Positions 1 to 6,907 are shown, counted from the first letter of the stretch. The stretch: DNA of 17,065 nt from HGM13006 sp964514175 (GCA_964514175.1 CAZEPQ010000030.1:1-17065); one strand, 5' to 3'. Made by a program: numbers and translations. Notes: a model not told the origin generated them from the sequence alone.

Positions 1-688
1 CGCCGCCGGGAGCACCACCAGGACCGCCGGGGCCACCGCCGCCGGGAGCACCACCGGGTGCGCCGCTAGGACCACCAGGGCCGCCGCCGGGGCCACCAGG
101 ACCACCCATTCCGCCACCCTTCTGCTGCAGATAATTCTGCATACCGGGGTTACCGGAATCACAGCCGATGCCCATATCGGGGCAAACCTGCTCGTGCAGG
201 AACAGCCAAGTGCCATCCTCATAGATGAAGTCAGCACCGTAGCGCTCCCACAGGCCGCTGCAGCGACGCTTGCCGTTGGCACCAACAGCGCCGGAGATCA
301 GGCCGGGAGTTAGGAAGAAGGCACGGGAGGTCTTGCCGTCATCGGCAACTTCCACGATGTCAGTAGCGAGGGTATGGAGAGAAAGCTCCATAAGAGGACG
401 GATATCAAAGCCGCCGATCTCAGGCATAGCTTCATAAGCGCCCTGGAAACGCTGGGTAGCCTGTACATCGTACAGGGTTACAGAGCCGTTCCAAACGGAC
501 TTAAAACCGCGCATACGGCCAAAGGCATGTGCCCAGGAAACATCGTCACACTGGGACCAGATCTGGCTCCACTCTTCGGTGGCGTTGGCACGGGCATGGA
601 GGTAGGTGTGGGTTGCATGGACAAACTCTGCCTCCTGAGTAGCAGCGCAGTTATGGATTCTCTGACTGAGGCTCAGATTCTTATTCAT
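1..688 (-). CDS. SnoaL/NTF2-fold protein with Gly/Pro-rich C-terminal tail, third gene of trio (partial, runs off left edge)
   Basis: The gene starts at ATG 688-686, after an AAAGGAGG ribosome site, and overlaps the stop of the preceding gene as ATGA, so the two are translationally coupled. The frame stays open to position 1; at least 229 codons are visible and the stop lies outside the window. Residues about 1-185 resemble the SnoaL-like/NTF2 family (cone-shaped alpha+beta barrel, small-molecule enzymes such as dehydratases and cyclases). They carry ADFIYEDG plus a His at +6 after the Gly (residues about 152-165), a motif shared with the two genes before it. From residue 191 on, the protein is almost only Gly and Pro (GGP, GGAP and GGG units) with a few Ala, Ser and Met. 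No signal peptide is seen, so the enzyme part is probably cytoplasmic. The substrate is unknown. Family assignment is by motif and neighbours; the tail is directly visible. Confidence 0.75.
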   Translation of the reverse strand, partial: MNKNLSLSQRIHNCAATQEAEFVHATHTYLHARANATEEWSQIWSQCDDVSWAHAFGRMRGFKSVWNGSVTLYDVQATQRFQGAYEAMPEIGGFDIRPLMELSLHTLATDIVEVADDGKTSRAFFLTPGLISGAVGANGKRRCSGLWERYGADFIYEDGTWLFLHEQVCPDMGIGCDSGNPGMQNYLQQKGGGMGGPGGPGGGPGGPSGAPGGAPGGGGPGGPGGAPGG

Positions 689-1503
689 ACAATGTTGCCT
701 CCTTTCAGCATGGGATGGCCCTCGGGACCATAGCTGTTCTCCAGGGTCAGGGTATCATAGGGCTCGGGCATGGGAGGATAGTTGTCAGCCCAGTTGTAGG
801 TGTTGTCATGTACATTCATGGGAATGGTGGGGTTGCCGAAGTCCTTCCAGAGCTGATCGGTCTCGGGAGTGAGATAGGTATCAGCACTGTAGGCAGTACC
901 GGCCTGATAGTTCTGGTCGTTAGCCTCAACAATGTGGAACAGCTTGAACTTGCCGTCCTCCTTGATGAAGTCGGCACAGATCTTCATGTACATCCACAGA
1001 CCGGAAGCGGTGCCGTCTTCCTTCAGATCGGTCTTCTGACCGATGGTGTACCAGATGCCCTTGGCGCTCTTGCCGTCCTTAGCAATACGGACGATGGAGG
1101 TAGACAGGGGGCACATATACATGCAACCGGCACCCAGCAGGCTCTCGTCATACTCGATGCCCTGCTTCTCGCAGTAAACCTTGAGCTGAGCCTTACGCTT
1201 TTCCAGATGCTCGTCCACATACCAGCGCTGTACTTCGGCCTTGCCATAGTAGTAGCCGTAGTTGGAGCCGTAGGATGCCTTAGCGGCATTCATAGGCTTG
1301 GAGACCCAGATCTCGTCCATTTCCTTCTGACGCAGGTCAGCGGACTGATAATAAGCACGGAGGCTCATCAGGTCACGGACTTCCTCGATATCGGTAACCA
1401 TCTGGATCATGTCCTCGTCGGAAAGACGGGGCAGAGGGTAACGCTTGGGGATATTGTGTTCAAACCAAGCGGGAGCTTTCTTTGTAGTCCAATCAATTGC
1501 CAT
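685..1503 (-). CDS. SnoaL/NTF2-fold protein, second gene of trio
   Basis: This 272-aa protein starts at ATG 1503 behind AAGGAGG (spacing about 9). It begins 18 bases after the stop of the first trio gene and ends in a 4-base ATGA overlap with the third, so one operon is very likely. Residues about 28-60 (DEDMIQMVTDIEEVRDLMSL) match the helical start of SnoaL_4-type NTF2 domains. A later strand segment has GIWYTIGQ, then GLWMYMKICADFIKEDG and FKLFH, the motif common to all three proteins. At 272 aa it is about 100 residues longer than a minimal NTF2 domain; an insertion around residues 70-130 and a Pro/Trp-rich C-terminus (PMPEPYDT, NSYG) account for this. The C-terminal PEPY-x-T and SYG elements recur in the first trio gene, supporting duplication. 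It has no signal peptide and is probably a cytoplasmic enzyme or subunit. The reaction is unknown. Confidence 0.8.
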   Translation of the reverse strand: MAIDWTTKKAPAWFEHNIPKRYPLPRLSDEDMIQMVTDIEEVRDLMSLRAYYQSADLRQKEMDEIWVSKPMNAAKASYGSNYGYYYGKAEVQRWYVDEHLEKRKAQLKVYCEKQGIEYDESLLGAGCMYMCPLSTSIVRIAKDGKSAKGIWYTIGQKTDLKEDGTASGLWMYMKICADFIKEDGKFKLFHIVEANDQNYQAGTAYSADTYLTPETDQLWKDFGNPTIPMNVHDNTYNWADNYPPMPEPYDTLTLENSYGPEGHPMLKGGNIV

Positions 1504-1521
1504 TACAATAAACCTCCTTCA

Positions 1522-2241
1522 TCAAACACCGTAGCTGAAGGTCTCAGCAAAGGTCTTGTAGGGTTCAGGCAGTCTGGGGGTCTTTGCAGGGCCGCGGGAT
1601 GCACTGAAGGTTTCCCAAACGTCAGCCTTGATGGTGGGCTCGGGAATGACGATGTCCTTCAGCTCTGCGAACTCAGGCAGCTCAGGATAGTTATCCTCAG
1701 GCATACCCCAGTCAACACCGTTGAGGCAGTGAACGTCCTCCACACGGAGAACATGCCACAGCTTCATCTGACCGTCTTCCTTAATGAAGTCGGCAGCGTA
1801 GTAGCCCCAGCTCCAGGAGGTCAGGGGGCCCTTGGGGGTGATATCGGTGATGGAACCTTCCACCATCCAGATAGCCTTTGCGGTCTGCATGTCCTCAGCT
1901 TCCTGCATATAGAAGCTGGTGAGGGGTTCTGCCTTAAATGGACCTACACCGTACAGCTCCTCATTGGTAAGCTTACCGAGCTGCTCGGGGAAGATCTTCT
2001 GGAGGCACTTGGATTTCTTTGCGGTGGCTTCGCAGACAGCGTCGAAATAGCCCTTAACAGCCTCACGGCCCACATAGTGACCATGGTTGAAGCTCAGGGA
2101 GATATCGTCACGGCTGCAAAACAGCGTGTCCACGATGGTGTCTTCCTTGCACAGCAGGCAGGAAGACACATACTTGCCCATGACATTTTTAATCTCACGG
2201 CGGTCCTCAAACCGTTCCGTGAGTTGAAGAGTAGAAAGCAT
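1522..2241 (-). CDS. SnoaL/NTF2-fold protein, first gene of trio
   Basis: I choose ATG 2241 (239 aa, MLSTLQLTERF) because GAAAGGAG lies about 7 bases ahead. The frame is open further upstream to 2301, but that stretch contains the promoter. Residues about 10-60 (RREIKNVMGKYVSS, then HGHYVGREAVKGYF) are typical of SnoaL_4/NTF2-like proteins, the superfamily of polyketide cyclase SnoaL, scytalone dehydratase and bile-acid 7-dehydratase BaiE. Residues about 150-165 hold YYAADFIKEDG and KLWH, shared with the next two genes. The C-terminus (RLPEPYKTF, FSYG) is shared with the second gene. It is the lead gene of the operon and has a well-formed promoter and a LysR-type palindrome upstream. The family is fairly clear; the substrate, and whether the three proteins form one hetero-oligomer, cannot be read from sequence. 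Confidence 0.8.
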   Translation of the reverse strand: MLSTLQLTERFEDRREIKNVMGKYVSSCLLCKEDTIVDTLFCSRDDISLSFNHGHYVGREAVKGYFDAVCEATAKKSKCLQKIFPEQLGKLTNEELYGVGPFKAEPLTSFYMQEAEDMQTAKAIWMVEGSITDITPKGPLTSWSWGYYAADFIKEDGQMKLWHVLRVEDVHCLNGVDWGMPEDNYPELPEFAELKDIVIPEPTIKADVWETFSASRGPAKTPRLPEPYKTFAETFSYGV

Positions 2242-2271
2242 ATCATTACTCCTTTCAACTTTTATGACGTT

Positions 2272-2301
2272 ATTATAGCGAAACATTACTATTCCTTCCA
2301 A
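2272..2301 (-). promoter_or_regulatory. Sigma-A promoter of the SnoaL trio
   Basis: On the minus strand, TTGGAA (2301-2296) is followed after 18 bases by a perfect TATAAT (2277-2272). The expected start site is about 2265, giving a leader of about 24 bases before the ATG at 2241. Confidence 0.7.
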
Positions 2302-2320
2302 TACCGATTTTCTATCGACG

Positions 2321-2335
2321 ATAACCTCAGGTTAT
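2321..2335. promoter_or_regulatory. Palindromic operator of LysR type (T-N11-A)
   Basis: ATAACCTCAGGTTAT is a perfect inverted repeat (7-1-7) and contains T-N11-A. Its centre is about 63 bases upstream of the predicted transcription start of the SnoaL trio, which is the usual position of the recognition site of LysR-type regulators. No lysR gene lies in the window; it may be further away. Confidence 0.5.
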
Positions 2336-2337
2336 AG

Positions 2338-2367
2338 AAAAACCGCCGGGACCGAAATCCCAGCGGT
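2338..2367 (-). terminator. Rho-independent terminator of the HtrA protease gene
   Basis: On the minus strand, ACCGCTGGGA pairs with TCCCGGCGGT (10 pairs, one G-T) around a 6-base loop, followed by TTTTT. It begins 11 bases after the protease stop codon and ends just before the palindrome of the SnoaL operon. Confidence 0.85.
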
Positions 2368-2378
2368 ATAAAATTTGC

Positions 2379-4127
2379 TTAGCCGAAGGGGAAATAGGGA
2401 TTGATCTGGGTTCCGCCGGGAGTCTGCTGCTGCGTCTGGCTCTCCTGGGTCTCGCTTTCAGTTTCTTCCTCTTCATCCGTGGTAGTGGTGGATACCATCT
2501 CGTCAAAGGTGATCTCCATTTCCACGATCTGTCTGGTCTCGTTCTGATACACCGTCAAGGTAGCGGTATCTCCGGGAGAATACTCCTTCAGAAGTACCTT
2601 CAGTTCTGTCACAGAGGTAGTCTCGGTACTGTCAATGGCACAAATAATGTCGCCCTGCTTGAGCCCGGCAGTCTCAGCCGCGGAACCTGCATCCACATAG
2701 CTGACATAGATGCCAGCAGGCAGATTATAATACTGGGTCACAGTGGCGGAAATGGCCTGACACATGATGCCCATGGAAACTCTGCCCCGCACATAGCCGT
2801 ACTGCAGCAGATCGCTGACAATATCCATGGCGTCATTGATGGGAATGCAGAAGCCGATACCCTCAATGGATGCGCTGTAGCTGGAGGAAGTGGAGTACTT
2901 TGCGGTGGTAATGCCAATGACATTGCCGTTCATATCAAAGATGGGGCCACCGGAGTTGCCGGAGTTGATGGCACAGTCGGTCTGAAACATGTTGATGGGG
3001 ATGCCATTTTCGTTGATCTCACGGTCCAGGGCAGAAACGTAGCCCACAGTCAGAGTGTTGGTAAGCTCACCCAGGGGATTCCCGATGGCGCAGAGCTGAT
3101 CGCCCACCTGGATCTCGTCACTGTCGCCGATGGAAACCGTGGGGAAATCAGTGCCTTCAATTTTGATCAGGGCCACATCGTTGTCTGAATCACCCCCGAT
3201 GAGGGTAGCCTCATATTCTTCGCCACTGGTCATGGTAACGGTGAGCTTCTCAGCGTCCTCTACCACATGGTTGTTGGTAAGGATGTAGCCGTCAGAGGAA
3301 ATGATCATGCCGCTGCCTGTGGAAGCGGTAGCGGAAACCTGACCAAAGATATTGGTGCTGGTTCCCTCATTGGCAATGGCCACAACGGCGTTGACGTAAT
3401 TCTCATAGACATCCTTGGGGGTCATGTTGGTGGATTCAGAGTTGGTGGTGATCTCAATGGTAGTGCTGTTAAAAGCGGTAGGCTCTTCTTCAGCGGCCTC
3501 CACCTCGCCGCCAATCTCTGTAACACTTTCCTCGATGGGCAGGTTCTCTGCTGCAACGGTGCCCTCAGCACTGGTAACATGGCCTACCAGATACATTACG
3601 CCGCCGCCCACCAGCGCACCAACCAGGATGCAGACAAAGGCCACGGCAATAATGGTACGGATGCCGGATTTTTTCGTCTTTTTATTCTTCTTAGGCTCCT
3701 GAGACGACTGATTGCCGTCCACACCTGTCTGATAGGGATTCTGATAACCGGTGTTAGCCTGATAACCGGCGTTCTGGCTGTAGGGAGCTTGATATCCGCC
3801 GCCGTTCTGGCTGCCGTAATAGCCGGCATTCTGCTGGGAAGCCGCCCCGTTGCCATAAGGATCGTATCCCGTGTTCTGCCGGGTAGTTCCGGCGGCACCA
3901 TAGGGATCATATTCCTGGTTCTGCCGGGGAGCCTGATAGCTCTGGTTCTGCTGACCGCCGGGGCCGAAACGCAGGCCGCTGGGAACATAGGTCTCATCCC
4001 CATTGGCGCCACGCATATGGTAAGTGCCTTCCACGTTGGCAGTGGTTTCTACATTCTCGTTGGGCTCTGCGGGCTGTTCCGGCTCATTGCCCCCCACAGG
4101 CGGATTGTTATATTCGTAGTCGCTCAT
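2379..4127 (-). CDS. HtrA/DegP-type serine protease, membrane-anchored, S1C family with one PDZ domain
   Basis: This 582-aa protein starts at ATG 4127 behind AAAGGAG. Residues 1-150 form a predicted cytoplasmic region rich in Asn, Gln, Gly and Tyr (repeated NAGYQ, NTGYQNPY and YDPYG). A Lys-rich stop (KKNKKTKK) precedes one membrane helix at about 157-181, followed by an acidic linker. The trypsin-like domain spans about 235-430 and shows the full triad: His287 in NNHVV, Asp317 in DNDVALIKI and Ser392 in GNSGGP. One PDZ domain follows at about 448-540, then an acidic Thr/Glu/Gln tail. This is the standard plan of Firmicute HtrA quality-control proteases, which degrade misfolded proteins outside the membrane. 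The unusual part is the long low-complexity N-terminus. It is a single-gene unit with its own promoter and terminator. Confidence 0.93.
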   Translation of the reverse strand: MSDYEYNNPPVGGNEPEQPAEPNENVETTANVEGTYHMRGANGDETYVPSGLRFGPGGQQNQSYQAPRQNQEYDPYGAAGTTRQNTGYDPYGNGAASQQNAGYYGSQNGGGYQAPYSQNAGYQANTGYQNPYQTGVDGNQSSQEPKKNKKTKKSGIRTIIAVAFVCILVGALVGGGVMYLVGHVTSAEGTVAAENLPIEESVTEIGGEVEAAEEEPTAFNSTTIEITTNSESTNMTPKDVYENYVNAVVAIANEGTSTNIFGQVSATASTGSGMIISSDGYILTNNHVVEDAEKLTVTMTSGEEYEATLIGGDSDNDVALIKIEGTDFPTVSIGDSDEIQVGDQLCAIGNPLGELTNTLTVGYVSALDREINENGIPINMFQTDCAINSGNSGGPIFDMNGNVIGITTAKYSTSSSYSASIEGIGFCIPINDAMDIVSDLLQYGYVRGRVSMGIMCQAISATVTQYYNLPAGIYVSYVDAGSAAETAGLKQGDIICAIDSTETTSVTELKVLLKEYSPGDTATLTVYQNETRQIVEMEITFDEMVSTTTTDEEEETESETQESQTQQQTPGGTQINPYFPFG

Positions 4128-4172
4128 GATGGTCGCTCCTTTATTGGTTTCTCGCTCATATGATAATTTGAA

Positions 4173-4200
4173 ATTATGTCCAAATTATGGCCATAGTCAA
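4173..4200 (-). promoter_or_regulatory. Promoter of the HtrA protease gene
   Basis: On the minus strand, TTGACT (4200-4195) is followed after 16 bases by CATAAT (4178-4173), 46 bases upstream of the start codon. The surroundings are AT-rich. I see no obvious CtsR- or CIRCE-type repeat. Confidence 0.5.
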
Positions 4201-4221
4201 AACGTTATTTGAATTAAATCT

Positions 4222-4240
4222 GAAGATTTTTTGTATCTTC
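4222..4240 (-). terminator. Weak hairpin after the 100-aa gene
   Basis: GAAGAT pairs with ATCTTC around a 7-base A-rich loop, directly after the stop of the 100-aa gene, followed by AGATTTAATT on the minus strand. The stem is short and AT-rich, so termination here is only a possibility. Confidence 0.25.
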
Positions 4241-4242
4241 TG

Positions 4243-4545
4243 TCAGAACATGCCGCCCTCCAAAAGGGCCTCCAGACAGGTGTTTACCTCCTCATCCGTA
4301 AAGAGGCTGGCAAACTTCCCCTGAATCACCAGAGCCTCAACACTCAAGTCCAGCCGCTTCATCTGTTTCAGTGGAACAAACTGTCTCGTTTCCTGCCGAC
4401 GGGAGAGCATCTGCTGCACCGCTTTTACGCCCCCAAGCTTTTCCGCCTGCTGCCGAAGTCTGGTCTCCTCCACCCCGCACACCTTCTGCGCTTTGCTCAA
4501 CTGCTCCAGCAGGGCTGTCGTAAATGTACTTTCCATATTGCTCAC
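4243..4545 (-). CDS. Conserved-looking 100-aa protein of unknown function
   Basis: The frame opens at GTG 4545, with AAAAAGGAG 10 bases ahead. An in-frame ATG at 4536 lies too far from that site, and an in-frame TGA just upstream rules out a longer protein. The first half is helical and charged (LLEQLSKAQKVCG, RLRQQAEKLGG). The second half, ending in LDLSVEALVIQGKFASLF, TDEEVNTCLEAL and a C-terminal GGMF, resembles the ending of small uncharacterised clostridial proteins as I recall them, but I cannot name a domain. It has no membrane segment or signal peptide. It probably shares a transcript with the short ORFs upstream, which overlap it in another frame. Function unknown; that it is coding is likely, though the protein is small. 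Confidence 0.6.
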   Translation of the reverse strand: MSNMESTFTTALLEQLSKAQKVCGVEETRLRQQAEKLGGVKAVQQMLSRRQETRQFVPLKQMKRLDLSVEALVIQGKFASLFTDEEVNTCLEALLEGGMF

Positions 4546-4651
4546 GTCTCTTTGTCTCCTTTTTCAAAAGAATCACTGCCAGCACCACCGCCAGGATGGC
4601 ACAAATCGCAAAAGCTGCCGTGGTAGAGGTGGCATAGCTGAGATAATACAA
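4337..4651 (-). CDS. Possible small single-pass membrane ORF overlapping the 100-aa gene in another frame
   Basis: The frame can begin at TTG 4651 behind GGAGGG (about 13 bases away). It gives a clear membrane helix at residues about 8-30 (FAICAILAVVLAVILL) followed by a basic stop-transfer stretch KKETKRRE. From about 4545 down to its stop at 4337 it overlaps the 100-aa gene in another frame, and there the sequence turns Gly/Ala/Ser-rich and looks like a shadow. The helix part may therefore be real coding sequence and the tail not. The same frame continues upstream, past a TAG at 4678-4676, into another short ORF. Either this is a decayed membrane-protein gene, or a short membrane peptide coupled to the 100-aa gene. 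Confidence 0.3.
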   Translation of the reverse strand: MYYLSYATSTTAAFAICAILAVVLAVILLKKETKRREQYGKYIYDSPAGAVEQSAEGVRGGGDQTSAAGGKAWGRKSGAADALPSAGNETVCSTETDEAAGLEC

Positions 4652-4675
4652 CTTGGAGGCAAATGCTCCCTCCGC

Positions 4676-4762
4676 CTAATTTTTGCTATACGCTATATCA
4701 TAGTACCCAAATTCCGTCATATAATCCATGGCATAGAGCAGTTCCGGAGAAGTCCGTTCCAT
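4676..4762 (-). CDS. Short ORF (28 aa) ending at TAG, in frame with the downstream membrane segment
   Basis: ATG 4762 follows AGGAAGGGG at about 12 bases and encodes 28 residues (MERTSPELLYAMDYMTEF, then GYYDIAYSKN) before TAG at 4678-4676. Reading on in the same frame gives 8 codons and then the membrane ORF that starts at 4651. The promoter at 4804-4812 lies just upstream. It may be an independent peptide, or the N-terminus of a membrane protein interrupted by a nonsense change. Confidence 0.35.
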   Translation of the reverse strand: MERTSPELLYAMDYMTEFGYYDIAYSKN

Positions 4763-4803
4763 GGCACTATGGTTCCCCTTCCTCGGAACGCCTGCAAGTC
4801 ACA

Positions 4804-4812
4804 ATTATATCA
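4804..4812 (-). promoter_or_regulatory. Extended -10 promoter of the small-ORF locus
   Basis: The minus strand reads TGATATAAT (4812-4804), a perfect extended -10 element; the -35 is poorly conserved. It lies just after the flavoprotein terminator and about 40 bases before the ATG at 4762. Confidence 0.5.
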
Positions 4813-4844
4813 TACCTGTTTTCTCCCGAAAATACAAGGAAAAT

Positions 4845-4868
4845 CCCCGGCAGAATGAACTGCCGGGG
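4845..4868 (-). terminator. Terminator of the FAD-binding flavoprotein gene
   Basis: CCCCGGCAG pairs perfectly with CTGCCGGGG (9 pairs, 6-base loop) 14 bases after the stop codon. ATTTTCCTTG follows on the minus strand, so the stem is strong and the U-tract moderate. Confidence 0.75.
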
Positions 4869-4882
4869 AAACGCATAAACAC

Positions 4883-6394
4883 TTAGATATTTTCTGCCGC
4901 ATGGGTACCTGCGGTGTAACCGCTGGAAACCGCAAAGGACATGTCGTTGAGGATCTGCATCTTGATGCCGGCCATGTTCAGGAAACGACCGGAAGCCAGA
5001 TCGCCAACAACATACAGACCGTCAACCACGCCGCCTGCAGCAGCCTTGGCCTGCATGTTCTCGTTGATCTCTACGCCGCCGAAGCAGCCGTCAGTGCCCA
5101 TGGATGCCTTGACCGCATAGTAGGGGCCCTCGTTGATGGGCTCCAGCCACTGAGCGGGCTTGTAGCAATCCCAGTCCATCCCCTCTTCGCAAGCCTTGTT
5201 GTAGGCGTTGACCGTCTCAACCAGCTTGTCTGCGGGCAGGCCCAGCTTTTCTGCCAGTTCCTCAACGGAAGCGGCGGAGAACACTACGCCGTCATTGGCT
5301 GCAAGCGCACGCTCCATATCTGCCTTGGCTTCCTCCATGGTGTCAGGGAAGCGGCTGGCGCCGAAGGGCATGGGCTGCTGGGGCTGGGGATGCACACCGG
5401 GATTTTCGATGGACATACGGACAGCCTTCTCGTCAAAGATCACATAAGCCGCACCGTCGGGCTGTTCGATCTGGACAGAGCCGGAATTGAATACGCCCAT
5501 ACGGAGCTGGGAACCCTCGGATACAAAGCGTTCGCCGTTCTTGTTGACATAGATGGAATATGCGGAGTTGGACATATCTCCCATCACACGGCTGCGGCAC
5601 ATGGTCATGGGGCCCATCATACGAATGGTCAGGTTGGTGGTGTCCATCAACGCACCGGCATTCTCTGCCAGCTTCAGACCATCGCCGGTATAGTTCCAGC
5701 TCTGATGCGCGCTGTCGCCCATGTAAGGCATGGCGTCAGCCAGCTTGGGATAGTACTTCCGCACGAACTCTTCGTTGCGGATCCATGCGCCGCAGGCCAG
5801 AACAGCAGCCTTGCAGTCGATGATAATGGATTCATTGTTCTTGTGGGCCCGAACGCCAACGACCTTGCCGTCCTTTACCACCACTTCGTCGGTAAGAACG
5901 TCGGTGATGATCTCGCCGCCCAGCTCCTTGAGCTTCTCGGAGCAAACCTCTACGAATACACGACCGGAACCCTTGCCACGGGCACCTTCATGGTGACCAC
6001 CGCTCTGGGGACCCATAGGACCATCCTCGCCGTCAAAGACGTACTTGCCAACGTAGAAATTATCTACAACATCTTGGGGTGCGATCTCGCAGAACCAGTC
6101 AAAGAACTTGCCGGTGCCCTGGATCATGCTGGCTGCCAGCTTGCGGTCCAGACGCCAGAAGGTCTCATCCATACGGTTACGCATGTACTCAGCGGTGGTG
6201 TCGGGGAGATTCCGCTCCTTCTGCCACTTACTGCCGAAGGTACGCATGGTGGAAGCCATATTCATTCCGCCGCCCAGATTCTTGTCCTTCTCCAGTACGA
6301 TGACCTTCTTGCCCAGGGTTGCCGCACGGGCACCTGCAACCAGGCCGGAGCCGCCGCCGCCGATTACGACGATATCACACTGCATCTTTTTCAT
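4883..6394 (-). CDS. FAD-dependent oxidoreductase, FAD-binding-2 (fumarate reductase/succinate dehydrogenase flavoprotein-like) family
   Basis: This 503-aa protein starts at ATG 6394 with GGAGG 9 bases ahead. The N-terminus has the Rossmann dinucleotide site IGGGGSGLVAGARA (residues 11-24) and the acidic end of strand 2 (VIVLEK, Glu35), then GGGMNMAST. A second FAD segment is AAVLACGAW (about 195-203). The C-terminal LYVVGDLASGRFLNMAGIK and the final ASSG/TAGTHAAENI-like end are typical of this family. There is no FMN-binding or haem domain and no signal peptide, so it is a free-standing soluble flavoprotein. Relatives reduce or oxidise C-C double bonds in fumarate, urocanate, steroids or aromatic acids; the substrate cannot be chosen here. 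It has its own promoter and terminator. SnoaL-fold proteins and a PhlG-like protein elsewhere in the window are compatible with ring-compound metabolism, but there is no direct link. Confidence 0.88.
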   Translation of the reverse strand: MKKMQCDIVVIGGGGSGLVAGARAATLGKKVIVLEKDKNLGGGMNMASTMRTFGSKWQKERNLPDTTAEYMRNRMDETFWRLDRKLAASMIQGTGKFFDWFCEIAPQDVVDNFYVGKYVFDGEDGPMGPQSGGHHEGARGKGSGRVFVEVCSEKLKELGGEIITDVLTDEVVVKDGKVVGVRAHKNNESIIIDCKAAVLACGAWIRNEEFVRKYYPKLADAMPYMGDSAHQSWNYTGDGLKLAENAGALMDTTNLTIRMMGPMTMCRSRVMGDMSNSAYSIYVNKNGERFVSEGSQLRMGVFNSGSVQIEQPDGAAYVIFDEKAVRMSIENPGVHPQPQQPMPFGASRFPDTMEEAKADMERALAANDGVVFSAASVEELAEKLGLPADKLVETVNAYNKACEEGMDWDCYKPAQWLEPINEGPYYAVKASMGTDGCFGGVEINENMQAKAAAGGVVDGLYVVGDLASGRFLNMAGIKMQILNDMSFAVSSGYTAGTHAAENI

Positions 6395-6435
6395 ATAATA
6401 ATACCTCCATTATGGATATATTTCGAGATGGTAGC

Positions 6436-6464
6436 ATTATATCACAGTTTTTCCCGAGGTACAA
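6436..6464 (-). promoter_or_regulatory. Promoter of the FAD oxidoreductase gene
   Basis: On the minus strand, TTGTAC (6464-6459) is followed after 17 bases by TATAAT (6441-6436), preceded by TG (extended -10, TGATATAAT). The start codon is 42 bases downstream of the -10. Confidence 0.75.
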
Positions 6465-6562
6465 ATAACAGTTTCAAAACTCGAGTATCATTTCTGACAG
6501 TTTTGCTTCTTTTTATCCCCGGACGCTCTGCTTTTTTATTTTCAAGTATGCCATTAACATGT

Positions 6563-6907
6563 TCAGGAATACAGATAATCCTGCTCATATCCGCCGATAC
6601 ATTTAATATCCCCTGTGACGCTGCTGACCAGATAGAGATTATGATACATGCTTTCTTCCTTTGCGTTCTCCGTTATGGCTTCCGGGGAGTAAAACAGCAC
6701 CCAGTCCCCTGCTCCAAAGCCGACAGGTTCTGTCACCATATCCCATTCAAAATCATCATAAACCAGAGCGCTTATTCCTCCGGATTGGGCATAAATCTTA
6801 CCACTGACATACTTGCGGCCTTTTGCGTAGTGGCAAGACTTGTGACCTGTGGGAACCCCCTTCCAAAACGCAGAAACCGCCCGGAAACAGGCTCCGGGCG
6901 GCAGTGA
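6563..6907 (-). pseudogene. Coding remnant downstream of the nicotinate phosphoribosyltransferase gene
   Basis: The minus-strand frame is open for 114 codons from just after the TAA at 6910-6908 to TGA at 6565-6563. Its last 90 or so codons look like real protein: acidic and aromatic, with segments such as GKIYAQSGGISALVYDDF, GAGDWVLFYSPEAI and the ending CIGGYEQDYLYS. The first in-frame ATG (6739) has no ribosome site, and the 5' part overlaps a terminator. It is best read as the C-terminal end of a lost gene; a 58-aa protein from 6739 is less likely. I cannot name the family. The rest of this 500-base gap holds only the terminator and, at its left end, the flavoprotein promoter. Confidence 0.4.
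6877..6901 (-). terminator. Terminator of the nicotinate phosphoribosyltransferase gene
   Basis: CCGCCCGGA pairs perfectly with TCCGGGCGG (9 pairs, 7-base loop), starting 6 bases after the stop. TTTCTGCGTTTT follows on the minus strand. Confidence 0.75.

Noticed and set aside
715..2337. Long plus-strand open frame (about 540 codons) opposite the SnoaL trio
   Set aside because: It is antisense to three well-supported genes, has no ribosome site, and its hydrophobic, Gly/His/Val-rich translation is what antisense of GC-biased codons gives.
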